Notes: generated by a model not told the origin, from the letters alone. 64,000 bases of DNA from Mycteria americana (GCF_035582795.1 NC_134367.1:111947062-112011061), one strand, 5' to 3'. Counted from the stretch's first letter, positions 1 through 12,047 are shown. Numbers and translations: made by a program.

Positions 1-1371
1 GCAGTAGCTAACTGCTTATTTTTACGTTAAGAACTTGTTACAAATATTGCTGAAATACTAGGACTGAAGAGAATGTCAATCTAAAAAATGCTAAAAGTGT
101 AACAGCTAGATATAATGTATTCTTAAACTTATTGACTATTTTTGGGGATAATAGTTTTCTTTTTTTTTTTTTCTTTTTTTTTTTGTGACTGAGTAGACAT
201 GAATGACGCTTTGAGAACTTCCATGTCATTCTGACACTGAATCTGCATGTGGATACTGGTCAGTTGTGGGCAACTGCTTTTGCAATGTCAGATGGGATTA
301 GTTTTAACTTGTAATGTGTGAAGAGCATTTAACTTGCATTGAGAATGCATATTGAGTATGAAAAGTCAGATCTGATAAGTGAAAATCAGCTGGAAGGAAA
401 TGTATTTCCTTGGGAAAAAATCTTGAACAAAACTAGAATTCAGCTAGAGCTGTGTGGAAAACCTGAATGATTTTAATTAACAAACCACTTTCCTGACCTC
501 ATCTAATTTTTGTTCCAGAAATTATTTGCAGATGTTTTAAGTTCAGGCTGGCTTGCTGACTTTGAGTTGTAGTGCTTATATGTGATCGAGGCAAATTTAT
601 TAAATGCAAATTTAATGACAGTAATGACAAATGACTGTAAATAGAAAGCATGTTATCTTGCTCATCTGAACTTTGATGGCAGGATGGTGAAGACTGCCTG
701 TAGTAAGAATGGAAGGTCAAAACAAAGGTTTATTTTCTTGAACTAGAAAGTGTATGTGGATGCGAATTAAGTGCTACAATAAAGATTTAATGAGAAACCA
801 AAGATGTCTGAAAGCTTAAAGCCCTTTTATACTCCTGTGAATGCTCAGTTTAGGAATTCTAGCACTTTTATGAACAGTAACTTGAAGTACTGAAATATTT
901 ACTGTCTCTCTCAGCTTTTTATATCTTATTTAAACAAAGCATTTTGATTGAGTTGAGAGAGAGGGATGAGTTAATCTTGAATTTTATTTAAAAAATGAAA
1001 AATGCTATTTTTGGGGGTGGGGGAGTAGCTTGTTTCATTTTTTCTATTTTTTTTTCTTTGCAATAGAAATTCTAAAGGCCAGCTCAATCATCATTTTCTT
1101 AAGAAGTTGTTTGAGTACAATAGTGCTTAAAGAAAAGTCTGAGAGAATGTCTTTCTATATTGCTGAGGAATATTTGGCATGGATTCCATTTAAGGTTAGG
1201 TGTAAGAGCAAGATTTGCAAATGTACTCAGGGTTTACAAGGAGGCCAGGACTTGAAACTCTCATTTTTGTGACCCAATCTTGTTGCTTTATTAAACAAAA
1301 ATCTCAGGCTTTGTACTGAACAATGCAAGCTATGTGGTGTTAATTCACAAGCTGTATCTGGTCTCTGTCAG
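1..1371 (+). other. GTF2A1L intron (left edge)
   Basis: Non-coding and AT-rich, inferred to be intron because the exon at 1372 starts at a splice acceptor in a gene whose 5' part is missing. It contains a 30-base pyrimidine run at 155-184 and nothing I could identify as a further GTF2A1L exon. Confidence 0.6.
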
Positions 1372-1662
1372 ATGGAACCTACTGAGCAGATGGAATCTAA
1401 TTTACAATCAGAGAAGGATATCTGCAGTGACATTGAAGGCATAATTCAGCTAGATGGAACTGGTGATGTTTCTCCCAAGGAAGAAATACCACATACAAAA
1501 GATAGGGAAGAGAATGAATCCATTGGCATTATTGAATCGGAGGATCTAAAAGTTCTGGAGGATGAGGAAGATGATGATGAAGAATGTGACAGTATTTCAA
1601 ACACGGAGTCTAGCAGCAGCGGTGGTGATAATGAAGAGCCCCAAATAGATATAGTTGAAGAG
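1372..1662 (+). CDS. GTF2A1L: GTF2A1L acidic-linker exon
   Basis: A 291-bp exon of 97 codons. It follows a ..CTCTGTCAG acceptor (AG at 1370-1371) and ends at GAG before GTAATT. It encodes the low-complexity acidic region (DEEDDDEEC, SSSSGGDNEEPQ) that separates the alpha and beta parts in TFIIA large subunits. The ATG that happens to be its first codon is unlikely to be the real start, because the upstream alpha half must lie in earlier exons outside the window. Confidence 0.9.
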
Positions 1663-4567
1663 GTAATTTACTTTTAAGCCTTGTGAAGCACATTACAATA
1701 GTTTTATCTATCTTGACTGTTGAATTGTTGTACCCAGAACAATTTCTGGTGAGTTTAATGCAGAGAATGCATAGTTAAGTTACATATGTCTTGAGATAGG
1801 AGGTACTACTGAGAAATTACTTGAGAGCTCATTATGAGGAGTGTGAACAAATGAAAGAGATGTTGAGAAGTTATTTGTTTATTGGATGAATTAAAATACT
1901 TAATTACTGGAATTAAAGTTCTGTGGTGAAATGCTGGGCTCAGTGGAATGGAATTCTGCTTTTTATTTAAGTAAGATCAGGATACAAATCTAGGTTTCTT
2001 TTCCTTTTGAAGGACCACAGGAAATTAGACAGGGAAGAGAACAATGTGATACAAGTACGTATGTTTCCTAGGAAAAGGCTTTTCTTAAAGATGTGCAAAT
2101 TTGGATCCTAGGGATTTGCAAGAGAATCAACTTGTAGCATCTGGACTTTAAATAAATACCAGTTGATTAGTATTCCAGTTACTGAGGTCAGCTTTGTCAG
2201 TTAGCAGTCTTGCTTTTTTACCTGTCTTTTTGTTTAGGGTGTTTTTGTTTTTGAGAATGTAAGTATGTAAAGATGCTTATATAAATGAGCTTTGTACAAC
2301 ATGGTCGTCATAGCCTCTAGGTCTTGATTTTTGCACTGTAATCTTTATTGTTCTAGATGTGTTTAATGTCAAGTATATCCAATGCTATTCTGAAAGAATG
2401 TATAAAATACAATTTTAATCTCTAGGACCCCTTAAATTCTGGTGATGATGTCAGCGAACAGGACACTCCAGACTTGTTTGACACTGACAATGTGATAGTT
2501 TGTCAGTATGAGAAGGTACAGTATATAGTTTTATCTTTGTTCCTTAATCATTCTAAATATCTTCAGCAAATCCATGTCTGGTCTACTGTCAGTACCTTTT
2601 AAAGAAAATCTAATGGAGTAATAATTGAGTGTTTAAACTACGTGTTTAGCTGATGATAATCTGAAGACTTACCTGCTGTTTTCTGAAATGAGAGTAATCA
2701 ACGGGTTCATAATGGCCTATTAAAGGAAAAGGAAAGGGGACCAAATCTTGCAAAATTAAGATTTGTAAAGCTGCAAAAGCTTACGCATTTCCTTAACTTT
2801 TAAGTAATGTCAACAGCTCCATGGATGTATGTATGCATTTTCAGCTATGAAGTAAGACTTTTGAAATGGGTAACAGAAAGAGGAGTGTGTTGTACTTTCT
2901 TTTATATTTTTTGTCTTGACGTGCTTTCTGAGAGATTTTCCTACTAGAATTCTGTTGTGTCTGAAAAGCAAAACAGTTGTTAAGGGCAATTTTGTCCTCC
3001 TTCATTTTAATGTTTAAAATTCAATCTTATTTTGAACTCTTTGAGATCAAATTAAGAACTTCTAACTCTAGTATGATTTTGGACACTTATATGTCAGTAG
3101 TTTAAAAGATGACAAAACAAAGTGCATATCTTATTTTGAAACAAATATGGAAAAATACGTTTATAGTTTGCTTAAGAGTGTGCTTTGGCGTTTATTCTTT
3201 CGAAAGAGACTAATGATAATTTTTTGTGTGTGTTCTACTAGGCCTACTTTAATGGTGTCTATGTTTTAGGAAACAGCTTCTAAGAAAACTGTCTTTACTA
3301 AAGTGTAACAGATTGAGTGTTTCTGAAACTAGTTATTTTGGAAAATGTACTTATAGGGATATGTGCAAAAATGCATCTGAAATTGAGCCACAGTGTCTGT
3401 ATTGTATTGAAAAGGTACACAAAGTTTTGAATCTTCATAACTTAGTTTGATGTTACAGATGCTATAGGTAGTAGACATTGTTATCTATAGCAAGTGTTGT
3501 CTGTACTGACTTGAAAAAGTGATTGAAAATTTTTTAAAACCGCTATGATATTCAGCACGGACATGTCTATAGGAAATTTAAGATTAGATGTTAGTAGAAA
3601 TTACCAGTTACAGAAGTTAGGGGGAGATGTTGACAACTTCCCCCTTTCCTATATAGATTTAATAGAACATAATAGGTCAAGCAGAAAGTAGATGGAAACA
3701 GTTATCTATTAAATTACCTTGTTATGTATAAAAGAATGCTATAGGCAAAATGACTGTCCTGTTTGGGGTTTTCCCTCCTTTTTCTTTCTGAACTTGAAAA
3801 TAGACTGATGCTTAAAATCCAAGGAATTTTCTAAAGATGTTTAAAATTCCTTCTTTTAGTATTAGACACAAACTTTCTTACAGTATAGATTGTTTTGCAG
3901 GCCTTTAAAAAGAAACAATATGCAAATTCTTTCTTATTCTTTTATATGGCAGTATTTGCTTTTGAGCGAAGTTTTCCTGCTTTTAGCCTTATCCTAATGT
4001 CCCTGTGCTTGCTTTGCTATGTGTATGGGAAAAGAAAACCGCTGCATTTCAGTTAAGCCACACTTGTTTTTAAGGTGCAGTATAGTTTGGGACTGATACA
4101 CTAATGAAATTGCTCCATTGTTGTCTTGTTTTCCTGCCAGTGTTGAGCTTTCACACAGCTACTTTTTGTCGTCTTTTTTTTGGGGGGGGACGGGGGGGGT
4201 GTGTGTGCGCTAAGATTCAGGAGGTTGTTGCCTTGAGAGGGCAGGGAATTAATTATAAACAACTGAAATCTACTGGAAATCTACTGCCTCCTTTGATTAT
4301 TTGTGCTGTGTTCAGTGAAAGTGTTTCACATGGTTTGGGCTATCAGGATTTTAAAAGAAAAACAAGTTTTGTAAACCTAGTTGTGCTTAAAAATGCATTC
4401 TTTTAATGGATGGTCTAGTATGTATTTTGGGGGGGGCATTGATTTATTTCTTTTATCAGATACATCGAAGTAAGAACAAATGGAAGTTCTACTTAAAAGA
4501 TGGAGTGATGTCCTTTGAGGGTAAAGACCACGTTTTTGCAAAAGCCATTGGAGATGCGGAGTGGTGA
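1372..4567 (+). CDS. GTF2A1L: GTF2A1L, 3' part (last three coding exons)
   Basis: TFIIA alpha/beta-like factor, a germ-cell paralogue of the large TFIIA subunit. In the nucleus it joins the small gamma subunit and stabilises TBP on promoter DNA. Three exons (1372-1662, 2426-2515, 4460-4567) join in phase 0 and give 162 C-terminal residues. These comprise a long acidic, Ser-rich linker ending EEPQIDIVEE, then DPLNSGDDVSEQD, DLFDTDNVIVCQYEK and IHRSKNKWKFYLKDGVM, ending KAIGDAEW and TGA at 4565-4567. The last two blocks are the TFIIA beta-barrel/TBP-contact domain. The wording DPLNSGDDVSEQD fits GTF2A1L better than GTF2A1. The human protein is about 478 residues, so roughly the last third is here and the 5' exons lie left of the window. 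A read-through STON1-GTF2A1L transcript, known in mammals, would share these exons. Convergent with LHCGR. Confidence 0.93.
1663..2425 (+). other. GTF2A1L intron
   Basis: A 763-bp phase-0 intron with a GTAATT donor and CTCTAG acceptor. No repeat or open frame recognised. Confidence 0.8.
2426..2515 (+). CDS. GTF2A1L: GTF2A1L penultimate coding exon
   Basis: A 90-bp exon of 30 codons between a TCTAG acceptor (2421-2425) and a GTACAG donor at 2516. It encodes DPLNSGDDVSEQD...DNVIVCQYEK, the start of the conserved C-terminal TFIIA beta-barrel domain. Both edges are phase 0 and join the neighbouring exons without a break. Confidence 0.93.
2516..4459 (+). other. GTF2A1L last intron, with G-rich tract
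   Basis: A 1.94-kb phase-0 intron with a GTACAG donor and ATCAG acceptor. The only striking content is a tract near 4182-4210: two runs of eight to nine G separated by AC, then alternating GTGTGTGTGCGC. A further short G run lies near 4430. Confidence 0.75.
4460..4567 (+). CDS. GTF2A1L: GTF2A1L terminal coding exon
   Basis: Follows a TTTTATCAG acceptor (AG at 4458-4459). It encodes IHRSKNKWKFYLKDGVM...FAKAIGDAEW and stops with TGA at 4565-4567. The AIGDAEW ending is the invariant C-terminus of TFIIA large subunits. Confidence 0.95.
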   Translation: MHRSKNKWKFYLKDGVMSFEGKDHVFAKAIGDAEW

Positions 4568-5455
4568 AACCTCACTGAAGTATGTACTTTAAGACTGTGG
4601 CATTATTCCCTTATGAACTTTCTGTGAAAGTACTAGACTTTCTATTTTTTTTGCCATAAAAGAAAAAAACAAACCCCCCAAAATGCAACAACAAAACTGT
4701 GATAAAAATATGCAAAATCTGTCTTGTTAATACATGCAAATTAAAACACTGTATTGTTAGCTACTCAGCTGTCTTTGCTGTTCTTTTCTGATTATTTCAT
4801 TACTTTTCCACCCAAGAAACATCACTGGAATGAATAGCTTTAAAGGCTAAAATGTTGAATCTGTTAGTAATTCAGGAAAGTACTGGAATACTAAGTGGCT
4901 ATATTTAAGTAAATTTCAGTTCTGTTAGTTTTCTTTCCACTTTTTTTAAATAAGAGCTAAAGTATGACTTGAAATATAAAACTACACAGTTGTTGGTGAT
5001 ACTATTTATTTCTTTTCAAAGGCTGCTGAGCTTAAAAAAGAAAATTTAAAAAAAGGCAACATCTGTGCAGGTCTGAAACCTGTGGCTGTTTCAGCTGTGT
5101 ACTTCGCTCTCCCCTTTCCTTCCTCTCCTTTGCTTTTTTGTTGTTGCTTTGTTTATGGGTTTTTGGCTTCAGCTTAAAGGCAGGCACTTCACATGTAAGT
5201 CAGGAAATGTGGGTGGAAGACCCTTGAGCTCTCAATATATGAGAATTATTATTGTTTATTCTATACCCTCTATGTCTACTGAGATGCAATGAATAGTGTG
5301 ATTTAACATTAAAATGTGATTTATTTTCACTGTCAATGCAAAGTCATTTAAGTTTGCTTCTGTACATATCCACTACATTCTAGGACTACAGACCAGTAAG
5401 CTGTGAATGATAGAAATTGTGCATAATAATAAAATGTCATCTCATATACATTTCT
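4568..5455 (+). other. GTF2A1L: Probable GTF2A1L 3' UTR
   Basis: AT-rich sequence after the stop codon with no open frame. The best poly(A) signal is AATAAA at 5428-5433, followed about 30 bases later by a GT-rich stretch (5461-5480) that fits a downstream cleavage element. Weaker ATTAAA-like words lie earlier, near 4740. The end point is inferred, not observed. Confidence 0.5.
5428..5433 (+). terminator. Candidate poly(A) signal of GTF2A1L
   Basis: Canonical AATAAA about 860 bases after the GTF2A1L stop, with a GT/T-rich element 28-47 bases further on. It is the best-supported cleavage signal before the intergenic G19 run. Other AATAAA words occur further right (for example in gagaataaaagg near 5884), so longer 3' ends are possible. 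Confidence 0.45.
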
Positions 5456-5934
5456 AGCAGAGAGTTGTTTTTGTGTTCCCTAAATATAAACTTTGCTTAG
5501 AGAAATCTGTACTAGCCATGCATGTGACAGTAGCTCACCCTGCCATGAGAACTGCATTCCCAGCAGTCCTCAACATTAGTTTTTTCTTTGTTCCTCTAGA
5601 AATAGAGGTAGAAAAGTTCTGTGCCCATAGGTCTGGGCCCTAGCCCTTCAGAGTTGCAGCTTTCCCCTGGCTAGCTCCCGTTCCTTCTAGGGCAATATTG
5701 GAACTAAATGGTAAAGCCTCAGCCAGGCTGACTCAGAACAGGATAACCCTGCTAGAAGGGCAGTGCTACACGCAAGGGTATGGCACCCCTCCCTCCTGGC
5801 TGCTTCCTTTACATCTGCTGAAAGAAGACATGAGACATTTTTGATTACCTCTACTCCCTGGGAGGACACAAAGGCCTTGAGAATAAAAGGAAAATAAAGG
5901 GGAGAGTTGGAGAGAAGGAATATATAGAAGAAAT

Positions 5935-5953
5935 GGGGGGGGGGGGGGGGGGG
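5935..5953 (+). repeat. G19 homopolymer
   Basis: Nineteen consecutive G on the plus strand, in intergenic DNA past the likely end of GTF2A1L. The true length is uncertain, because such runs are often miscounted in assemblies and are polymorphic. Confidence 0.9.
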
Positions 5954-8490
5954 ACCGACCCTTGTTCATAATGGTACAAACCCTTGTGCTGATGGCATAA
6001 ACAATAGAGATGCTTCCTTCAGGAGGCAGGTTTTTAACTACTTCTTGAGTTTCTTGCATGCTCTTTTTGACATACCTGCTGCTGTCCAGTGTCTAAGATA
6101 GGACACTGAACTAGAAGGCCTGAACTGCATGTGGCATTTCTTTTGTCTTTTGTAGATACTGCTGCTGGGATGTGAAGAATTGTGTATTCAGAGACAGTTA
6201 AAATATTACAGTGTATGATTTTTTTTCCCCATTCAGCTGACTTGTAGCTGCACTGATGCTACACTTCAGACCCATAAATGCACAGGAAATGCAGCTCTTG
6301 CCACATGATAGACGCTTTTAGATTTCAGCGCTCTCTCGCAGGCTCTGAGGTGTTCATGCTCCATAAATGTGTCCGTTATGAACTGTGGGACCATCTGCAA
6401 CTTGGACAGCATAGCGATGCTTCAGAAAAGACTGGAAGCAGAAGTAGTGCGGCACAGGAATCCAGGGGACACGGCTGGATATGCACCATTCACTAAGTAC
6501 CACGTGGTCTCTGGATGTTGCTTCTGAGAAAGGGATCTGTTTTTATAGTCACTATAAAATGAAGTGGCTAAAGAGTACCTGATTTTTAGCTAGTTTTAAA
6601 GATGGGCATCTTTTTCCTCTTTGTTGCATTGTTCTGCTTATGGTGTTAAAGACTCCCTCTACATGGAGGTGAGGAGTCGGAGCTCTGAGCATCCTTATGA
6701 CTGCCCATCTCCTCTCTCCCTGTCCCTTTTCAGACCGTGTTCCTCTGTGAATGGCTGCTGAGATGTGTGGGATAAAAGTACTAGAGCAGGAATTCTGCCC
6801 CTACCCCCCCTCAAGCTTTACCAAGTCATACTTATGACACACCTTCTGTTGGCTTCACCTACTTGTTTATTCCATTCTTGAACACTTCTTATACTTTGAA
6901 GTTTTGCAAGTTAATTTTTATGACAGCTTGCTGCAACCTCTGTGCAGTCCAAGTATGATATTGATTATATAGACTGCACATCTGAGATTGGAAGTATTTT
7001 TTAATACTGGTCTCTTACTTCCCAAACTTTTAAGTAAGTTTTATGTGTTGGGCATTGGTGATATTTTTAATCCTCTTTTGCTTTTTCAGAAATCATGTAT
7101 ACTATCAGCAATTAAAATCTCCAAGGACTGTTTGCCATCTTTCCTCCTGAAGCTTTGCTGACAGTATACATAGCTGGCCGTTACTCCTGGTCAAAGCTGA
7201 CCTGCATCAAAAGGGATGCTGAAAATGGCTTTGCTATGCCATCAAACATCCCCTGGGTTTTAATTTAGTTGCATTTTCTAACCCAGCACCACCTTGATAT
7301 GAAAGAACCTTAATGTGGGGTCCATTCAGTTCCTTCCTGAGCTATCAGATATAGAAGCGTTGGGGATTAGAGTAGGGTTTTGCTCTCGCTATCTCAACCC
7401 TTCCCATATTTGAGAAAATGGCTACTGAATTCATAACACTGCAGATCATCTGGCTCCCTCCAAACTACGCTGCAGATATTCCTTGGGAGTGCTTGCAGTG
7501 GTTTTCCCAGTCCAGAGCTATGGACTGTCTGTTTGGACTCCTGCAGTAGGACTGACTTCCATTTTCTTCTGTCTAAGCATACAAGAATTGCCCTACATTT
7601 TGTTTCCAGTGTTCTTGAATGAACACTGTTGAAGACTTACGTGTCTTTGCATAAGACATTTACAAGTAAAAATATCTGAAGTCGGGAATTTTTATACTGG
7701 AAAAATATGTTTCTTATTAAAATGTAAGCTCAGTTAGCTAATTACTGTAGCCTATGACTTGAGCAGTAATCAGATCAGAATTTTTATTCTGAATAGTTTA
7801 CTGTATTAATGCTTTTGATTGCCACTACTTACACGTTGCTGCAGATGTGATGGGGAGAGGTGTGTAATACCAGTTATGGCCATTGAAGATACTTCAATAA
7901 ATGGCTGTGTAAAACTTTACACCAGGAAGAAGGTAAGTTTACAAAAAATAATGAGCTAGAATACAAAGTGTAACTTCTATGAGAAGCTTTAGCATGAATC
8001 TAAATATTTATTAAAGTGGTGCTTTTACTTATTTGCTCACTTTTGTGTGTAGAAAAATTTGATGTATATAAATTACTTGTTGTTTGTGGGTTGTTTTTTC
8101 TTGGTGTGTTTTTGTTTGGTTTTTTTTAAACCAGCAATTATTTTCTAAATGGTAGATTTCACTCAACTTACAGCAGGTACAAAAAGAAAAATGCTCACAG
8201 CTCTCATACTTCTTTGCTGTTACCTAAGCAGCATGGTAAGGCAGGTACTACTATCAGTTGTCACTGTTTCTGATTTCTCTTGCTTGTACTGTCCTGATAA
8301 TGTTAGGTGGTAGGTGGACAGGAAGGGTGTGCTTGCAAGCTCTTGTCCTGTTGAAACATAATGTAGGTAAATCAGTTATTGCCCACTCAAGACATTGTTT
8401 TGCCATGTCCTAAATCGTGTGCAGGACTCTTTCATGGGCCACCCGAAGAACTAAGTCTCAAAAATCAGTTTTGAGATAGTTGACAGAGAA

Positions 8491-8558
8491 GCCTTAGGCT
8501 TTTTCACCAAACCTTAGGTTTCAAGCCTTTCACCAAGCCTTAGCTTTTTTTTCCACCA
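8491..8558 (+). repeat. Imperfect tandem repeat, about 26 bp x 2.5
   Basis: Successive units carry GCCTTAGGCTTTTTCACCAA, ACCTTAGGTTTCAAGCCTTT plus CACCAA, and GCCTTAGCTTTTTTTTCCACC. The units differ by small indels. No coding content. Confidence 0.6.
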
Positions 8559-10703
8559 GTGTCTTTAGTTTCTATTCTAGTTAAATATCTTCTAGTAGTC
8601 CCATTTGCTTATCTGCTAAGCTCGGGAGCTGGTGTGTATGAAGAGGTGCATCATATGGAACTTTTACTCCTTGCTAAACCGTAGAGTCTCCTCTGTTCTT
8701 GATCTTGCTTCGTTCCCCGTGTGTGTGTGCACTGCTCGTGAGTACAGCTACGCTTGCATACAGAGCTTTCATACTGACTGAAATCATGGCATTAAGCTGA
8801 AGGTAAGAGAGGGTCAGAGATGTTATTTCTAATTAACACAACTGTAAGCTAATGATAAACCAGTCACTAGTACAAAGAATCAGTTTCATTAATGAGAAGC
8901 AAATTTAATTTGCAGTGCAGTGTTTTGGCAACAAGAGGTGTGCTTTGGAACGCAGATTTTTACTCTGTTACTGTCACAGACTTGAAAGCAAAGGACTCAG
9001 TTGAGAAGGAAAATGTAAGAGGTTTAAAGTGATTGCAATAGTACCACTTTCTTATGTATCGGAGCGTGCACTTTTGGTGGCCATCGAGAACTGTTAGGCT
9101 GTGGCTGTTCTGGAGTAAGCACAATCTTACACAGCTGCAGTGCTCCGCTGACTGCAGGGGAGGTGCGTATTATACTAGCGGAGGATCTGTCTTCAGATTC
9201 TGTGAGTATCATCTACAGAATGTGATCCAAGATGCTAAAACTTCAACTACGAGCCCAAATAAAATGCATTTGCTTTGCCTTCTGTGAACCATGAACTGCC
9301 ACGTGTAGGTCTCGCGTGACCATATTGGTTTGATGAAATGTAAGCACTCACCTGTTCCTCCCATCAGAGGCGATGTAACCAACCTAAGAAGAGTCTTGAT
9401 CTGCAGGCCACAACTTTTGCATCTGTTTTTGCCCACAAGACTGTGAACTTTCCAATAACTAAGCCCCTCATTTTCAGAAGACCAGGCAGTGCAGAACATG
9501 GCCTCCTTAGGATGTGCCTGGGGTGGACTCCCCCAGGTATCCTGCCTCGCATTTAATGCAAAATCTGCAGCTTGCCACCCAGCACAGATTGTTTGGCTCA
9601 TACAATGCAGGTAGGAGCTTACACATCTGAATCTCCAACTTCAATACAGTGTGGTGTTGGCTCACAGCAACTGAACCGCCTAAGGGTAACAGCTTATTTT
9701 CTGTGGACAGAGTAAATATGCTGCAATAAAAAAGGAACGCTCAATTCTTACTTAAATTAGGAACGCAGCCACAAATCTAGATCTCCTTAGCATTAGGCAA
9801 TGCATGGTGAAAGAAAAGATAGATTTTTATGGGAAAACACAGTCACTAAAAAGTAACTACTCTGCTTCATCAGCTGGGAATGGAGTTGGACTGTGAGTGC
9901 TGAGGAGTCCCCAGTGCATCCCGACTGCCAGTGGCTCTGGTGATGCTGGAGAGTGGGCAGATGAAAATAACTCACGAGACTGTCCCTGGAGAGAAAACAA
10001 GGCAGAACTTACTTGCCTGTTCAGGCAGCAGCAGTCCTGCTGCTGAGAGCGAGCCTTTACACTTTGTGATTTGTGTGTGTGTATGTACGATATACAAAAT
10101 ACAGTCCTGTGTGAAGCAGGTAGGGTTTTACAGCTATTGCATCTCTTGTAATTTCCAGATCATACGTGGTTGTGTATGGGTTAATTTTTCTAAAGTAAAT
10201 CACCTACCAGCTCAGACTGAGATCTAATGTAAACTGTGAAACTGCTAGTAACAAAGGTTCAGCAGGTCAACTTTTCTCCTTGGTGACATCTCGACAACCT
10301 ACCCCTCGAACACTGTTCTTTAACTGGGTGTAGGTGGCTGTGTAATTGGAAGCTTCTGTTGATGAAATGAAGGGAGGCATCTAGTTTAGTGCCCTTTCTT
10401 TAACCCAACAACGCCAGTACAGCTGACAGGAATAGAAAAAGAATGCATGAAAGGTAGCAGACAGGCCTTAAATAGCCCAGGGAAGCAGATCTGGAGAAAA
10501 AGGAGCCAGACGGCAGTCGCTGCAGTACCTGTTAACTTCAAGAGCACTTTGACTACTCCTGGGCTCCCCTGGTTCCCCCCAAAGAAGAGTGTTGCCTGAT
10601 AAATCATCTTCCATGCCTATCATTACAGAAGAAGGAAAGGGAAAATACCACTTTGAACGTCAGAACGGTTACCTAAGTTGCATAAGAATTATCGATTGGC
10701 ATT

Positions 10704-10713
10704 TTTATTTATT
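10704..10713 (-). terminator. Candidate poly(A) signals of LHCGR
   Basis: Two overlapping AATAAA words on the minus strand (10713-10708 and 10709-10704), about 95 bases after the stop. They would give an unusually short 3' UTR, so a more distal site further left is quite possible. Confidence 0.35.
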
Positions 10714-10804
10714 GTGAAATGTTCAAGATATTATAAAATAATCCCTAGTCACTAGAATAATTACAGCTGGCCTTGCAAAGTGCCACATCTGTTGGCGCTC
10801 CGGT

Positions 10805-12047
10805 TTAATTTTCGTTGCAAGACATCTTGTCTTGTGCTGCAGGATACGGCTTCTCTAACGCCGACAAGAGCAGCAGCGCTTGCGAGGCTTTGCTGGGGCC
10901 TGGGGCTGAGCTGCCGTTCTTGGCATTGGAGGTATAAGCAGAGAAATAGTTCATCCTGTAAAGCTCTGCTCGGCTCTTACAGCAACCAAGCTTGCTCATC
11001 AGCAGAAAGAAATCCCTTCGAAATGCTTTGGTGAAAATTGCGTAGAGAAATGGGTTCGCACAGGAGTTGACAGGGTAAAATAAAACCAGCAAAATCTTGG
11101 AGTTTGTCACTGTGATGAGAGGTACTTTAAAGGCGGCGGATATGGCAAAAAAGGAGATGGGGGCCATGCAGGTAAAATCCGTGAAGATCAGTATCGCCAT
11201 TCTCTTGGCGACCTTGGTATCTTTATTGGCAGCTACCAGCTCTGGATTCTGAACAGCTACGTAAATCTTAATGTAGCAAGCACAAATGACAATGAAGGCA
11301 ACAACATTTAGCACCAAGATCAGCAGTATGTAGGCTTGGGAAAGACCCGTTTCAATATCCATGGGTAAACAAATGCTGACCTTCATGTAACTGCTGACCC
11401 CTAGGAGAGGCAGCACTGCTATTAAAATGGAGAATATCCAGCCACCGAGCATGATCGGCACGGCATGCCTCAGGCGTAGCTTTCGATCCAGCTGCATGGC
11501 GTAGGTGATCGTATGCCACCTTTCTATGGTGATCACCGTTAGCGTGTACACTGAGAGCTCGCTTGCAAACACGGTGAAAAAGCCAGCGGTACTACAGCCG
11601 CTGCCTGTCTGCCAGTCTATTGCGTGGTTGTAGTACTGACCGCTCGTCTGGGCGTCAACAGAAGCGATGAGCAGCAGGTAAAGTCCCATGCAAAAATCAG
11701 CAAAGGAGAGGTTGCACATGAGGAAGCGAGGAACGGTGAGCTTGTAATGGCTAGTTAGGAGAACGAGGAGTACAGTGAAATTGCCAGCAATGGCAAGGAT
11801 GTTTATAAACCAGATTAGGACTCTGAGAAAGCTGTATCCCAGGATGTCTTCGCAGGGATTAAATGCATCTGGTTCCGGAGTGCACGTGAGTGTTTTAGGC
11901 TGACAAAAGTCATACTCAAAGTCGAAGCCAGTCATTTCGCTGTCATCGAAAACGGCCGAGTAGCTGTATGGAGAAGTTTCTTCATCCTTTGCGAACAGGT
12001 ACGTGTTCTTTTCTGCTGACCGTGGCGATGTGTTGTAAGAGTCATCT
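10805..12047 (-). CDS. LHCGR: LHCGR exon 11 (hinge end, seven-helix domain, tail)
   Basis: 1243 bp, residues 313-725, stop TAA at 10807-10805. It begins after AATATTTACAG with an extended acidic, Tyr-rich hinge segment ([20 protein letters not shown]...FDFEYDFC). This is followed by the Cys pair C360/C367, NPCED, helix 1 ([19 protein letters not shown]), ERW after helix 3, [20 protein letters not shown] in helix 6, NPFLY in helix 7, KAFRRD and GCC. The tail ends QDKMSCNEN. The reading frame stays open 28 codons upstream of the splice site into the intron, so the first ATG of that frame (12130) is not a start. Confidence 0.97.

Larger units (their letters stand above)
5456..10703. other. Intergenic region between convergent GTF2A1L and LHCGR
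   Basis: About 5.2 kb with no recognisable exon. Only short chance reading frames are present on both strands. It contains a 19-base G run at 5935-5953, an imperfect threefold repeat of about 26 bases at 8491-8558 (variants of ttcaccaagccttag), and a short TG run near 10070. Unrecognised old repeats may make up part of it. Confidence 0.6.

Noticed and set aside
1030..1272. 80-codon frame in the left-edge intron, preceded by a pyrimidine-rich CAATAG
   Set aside because: No similarity to GTF2A1L and no fitting donor. The frame is low complexity and AT-rich.
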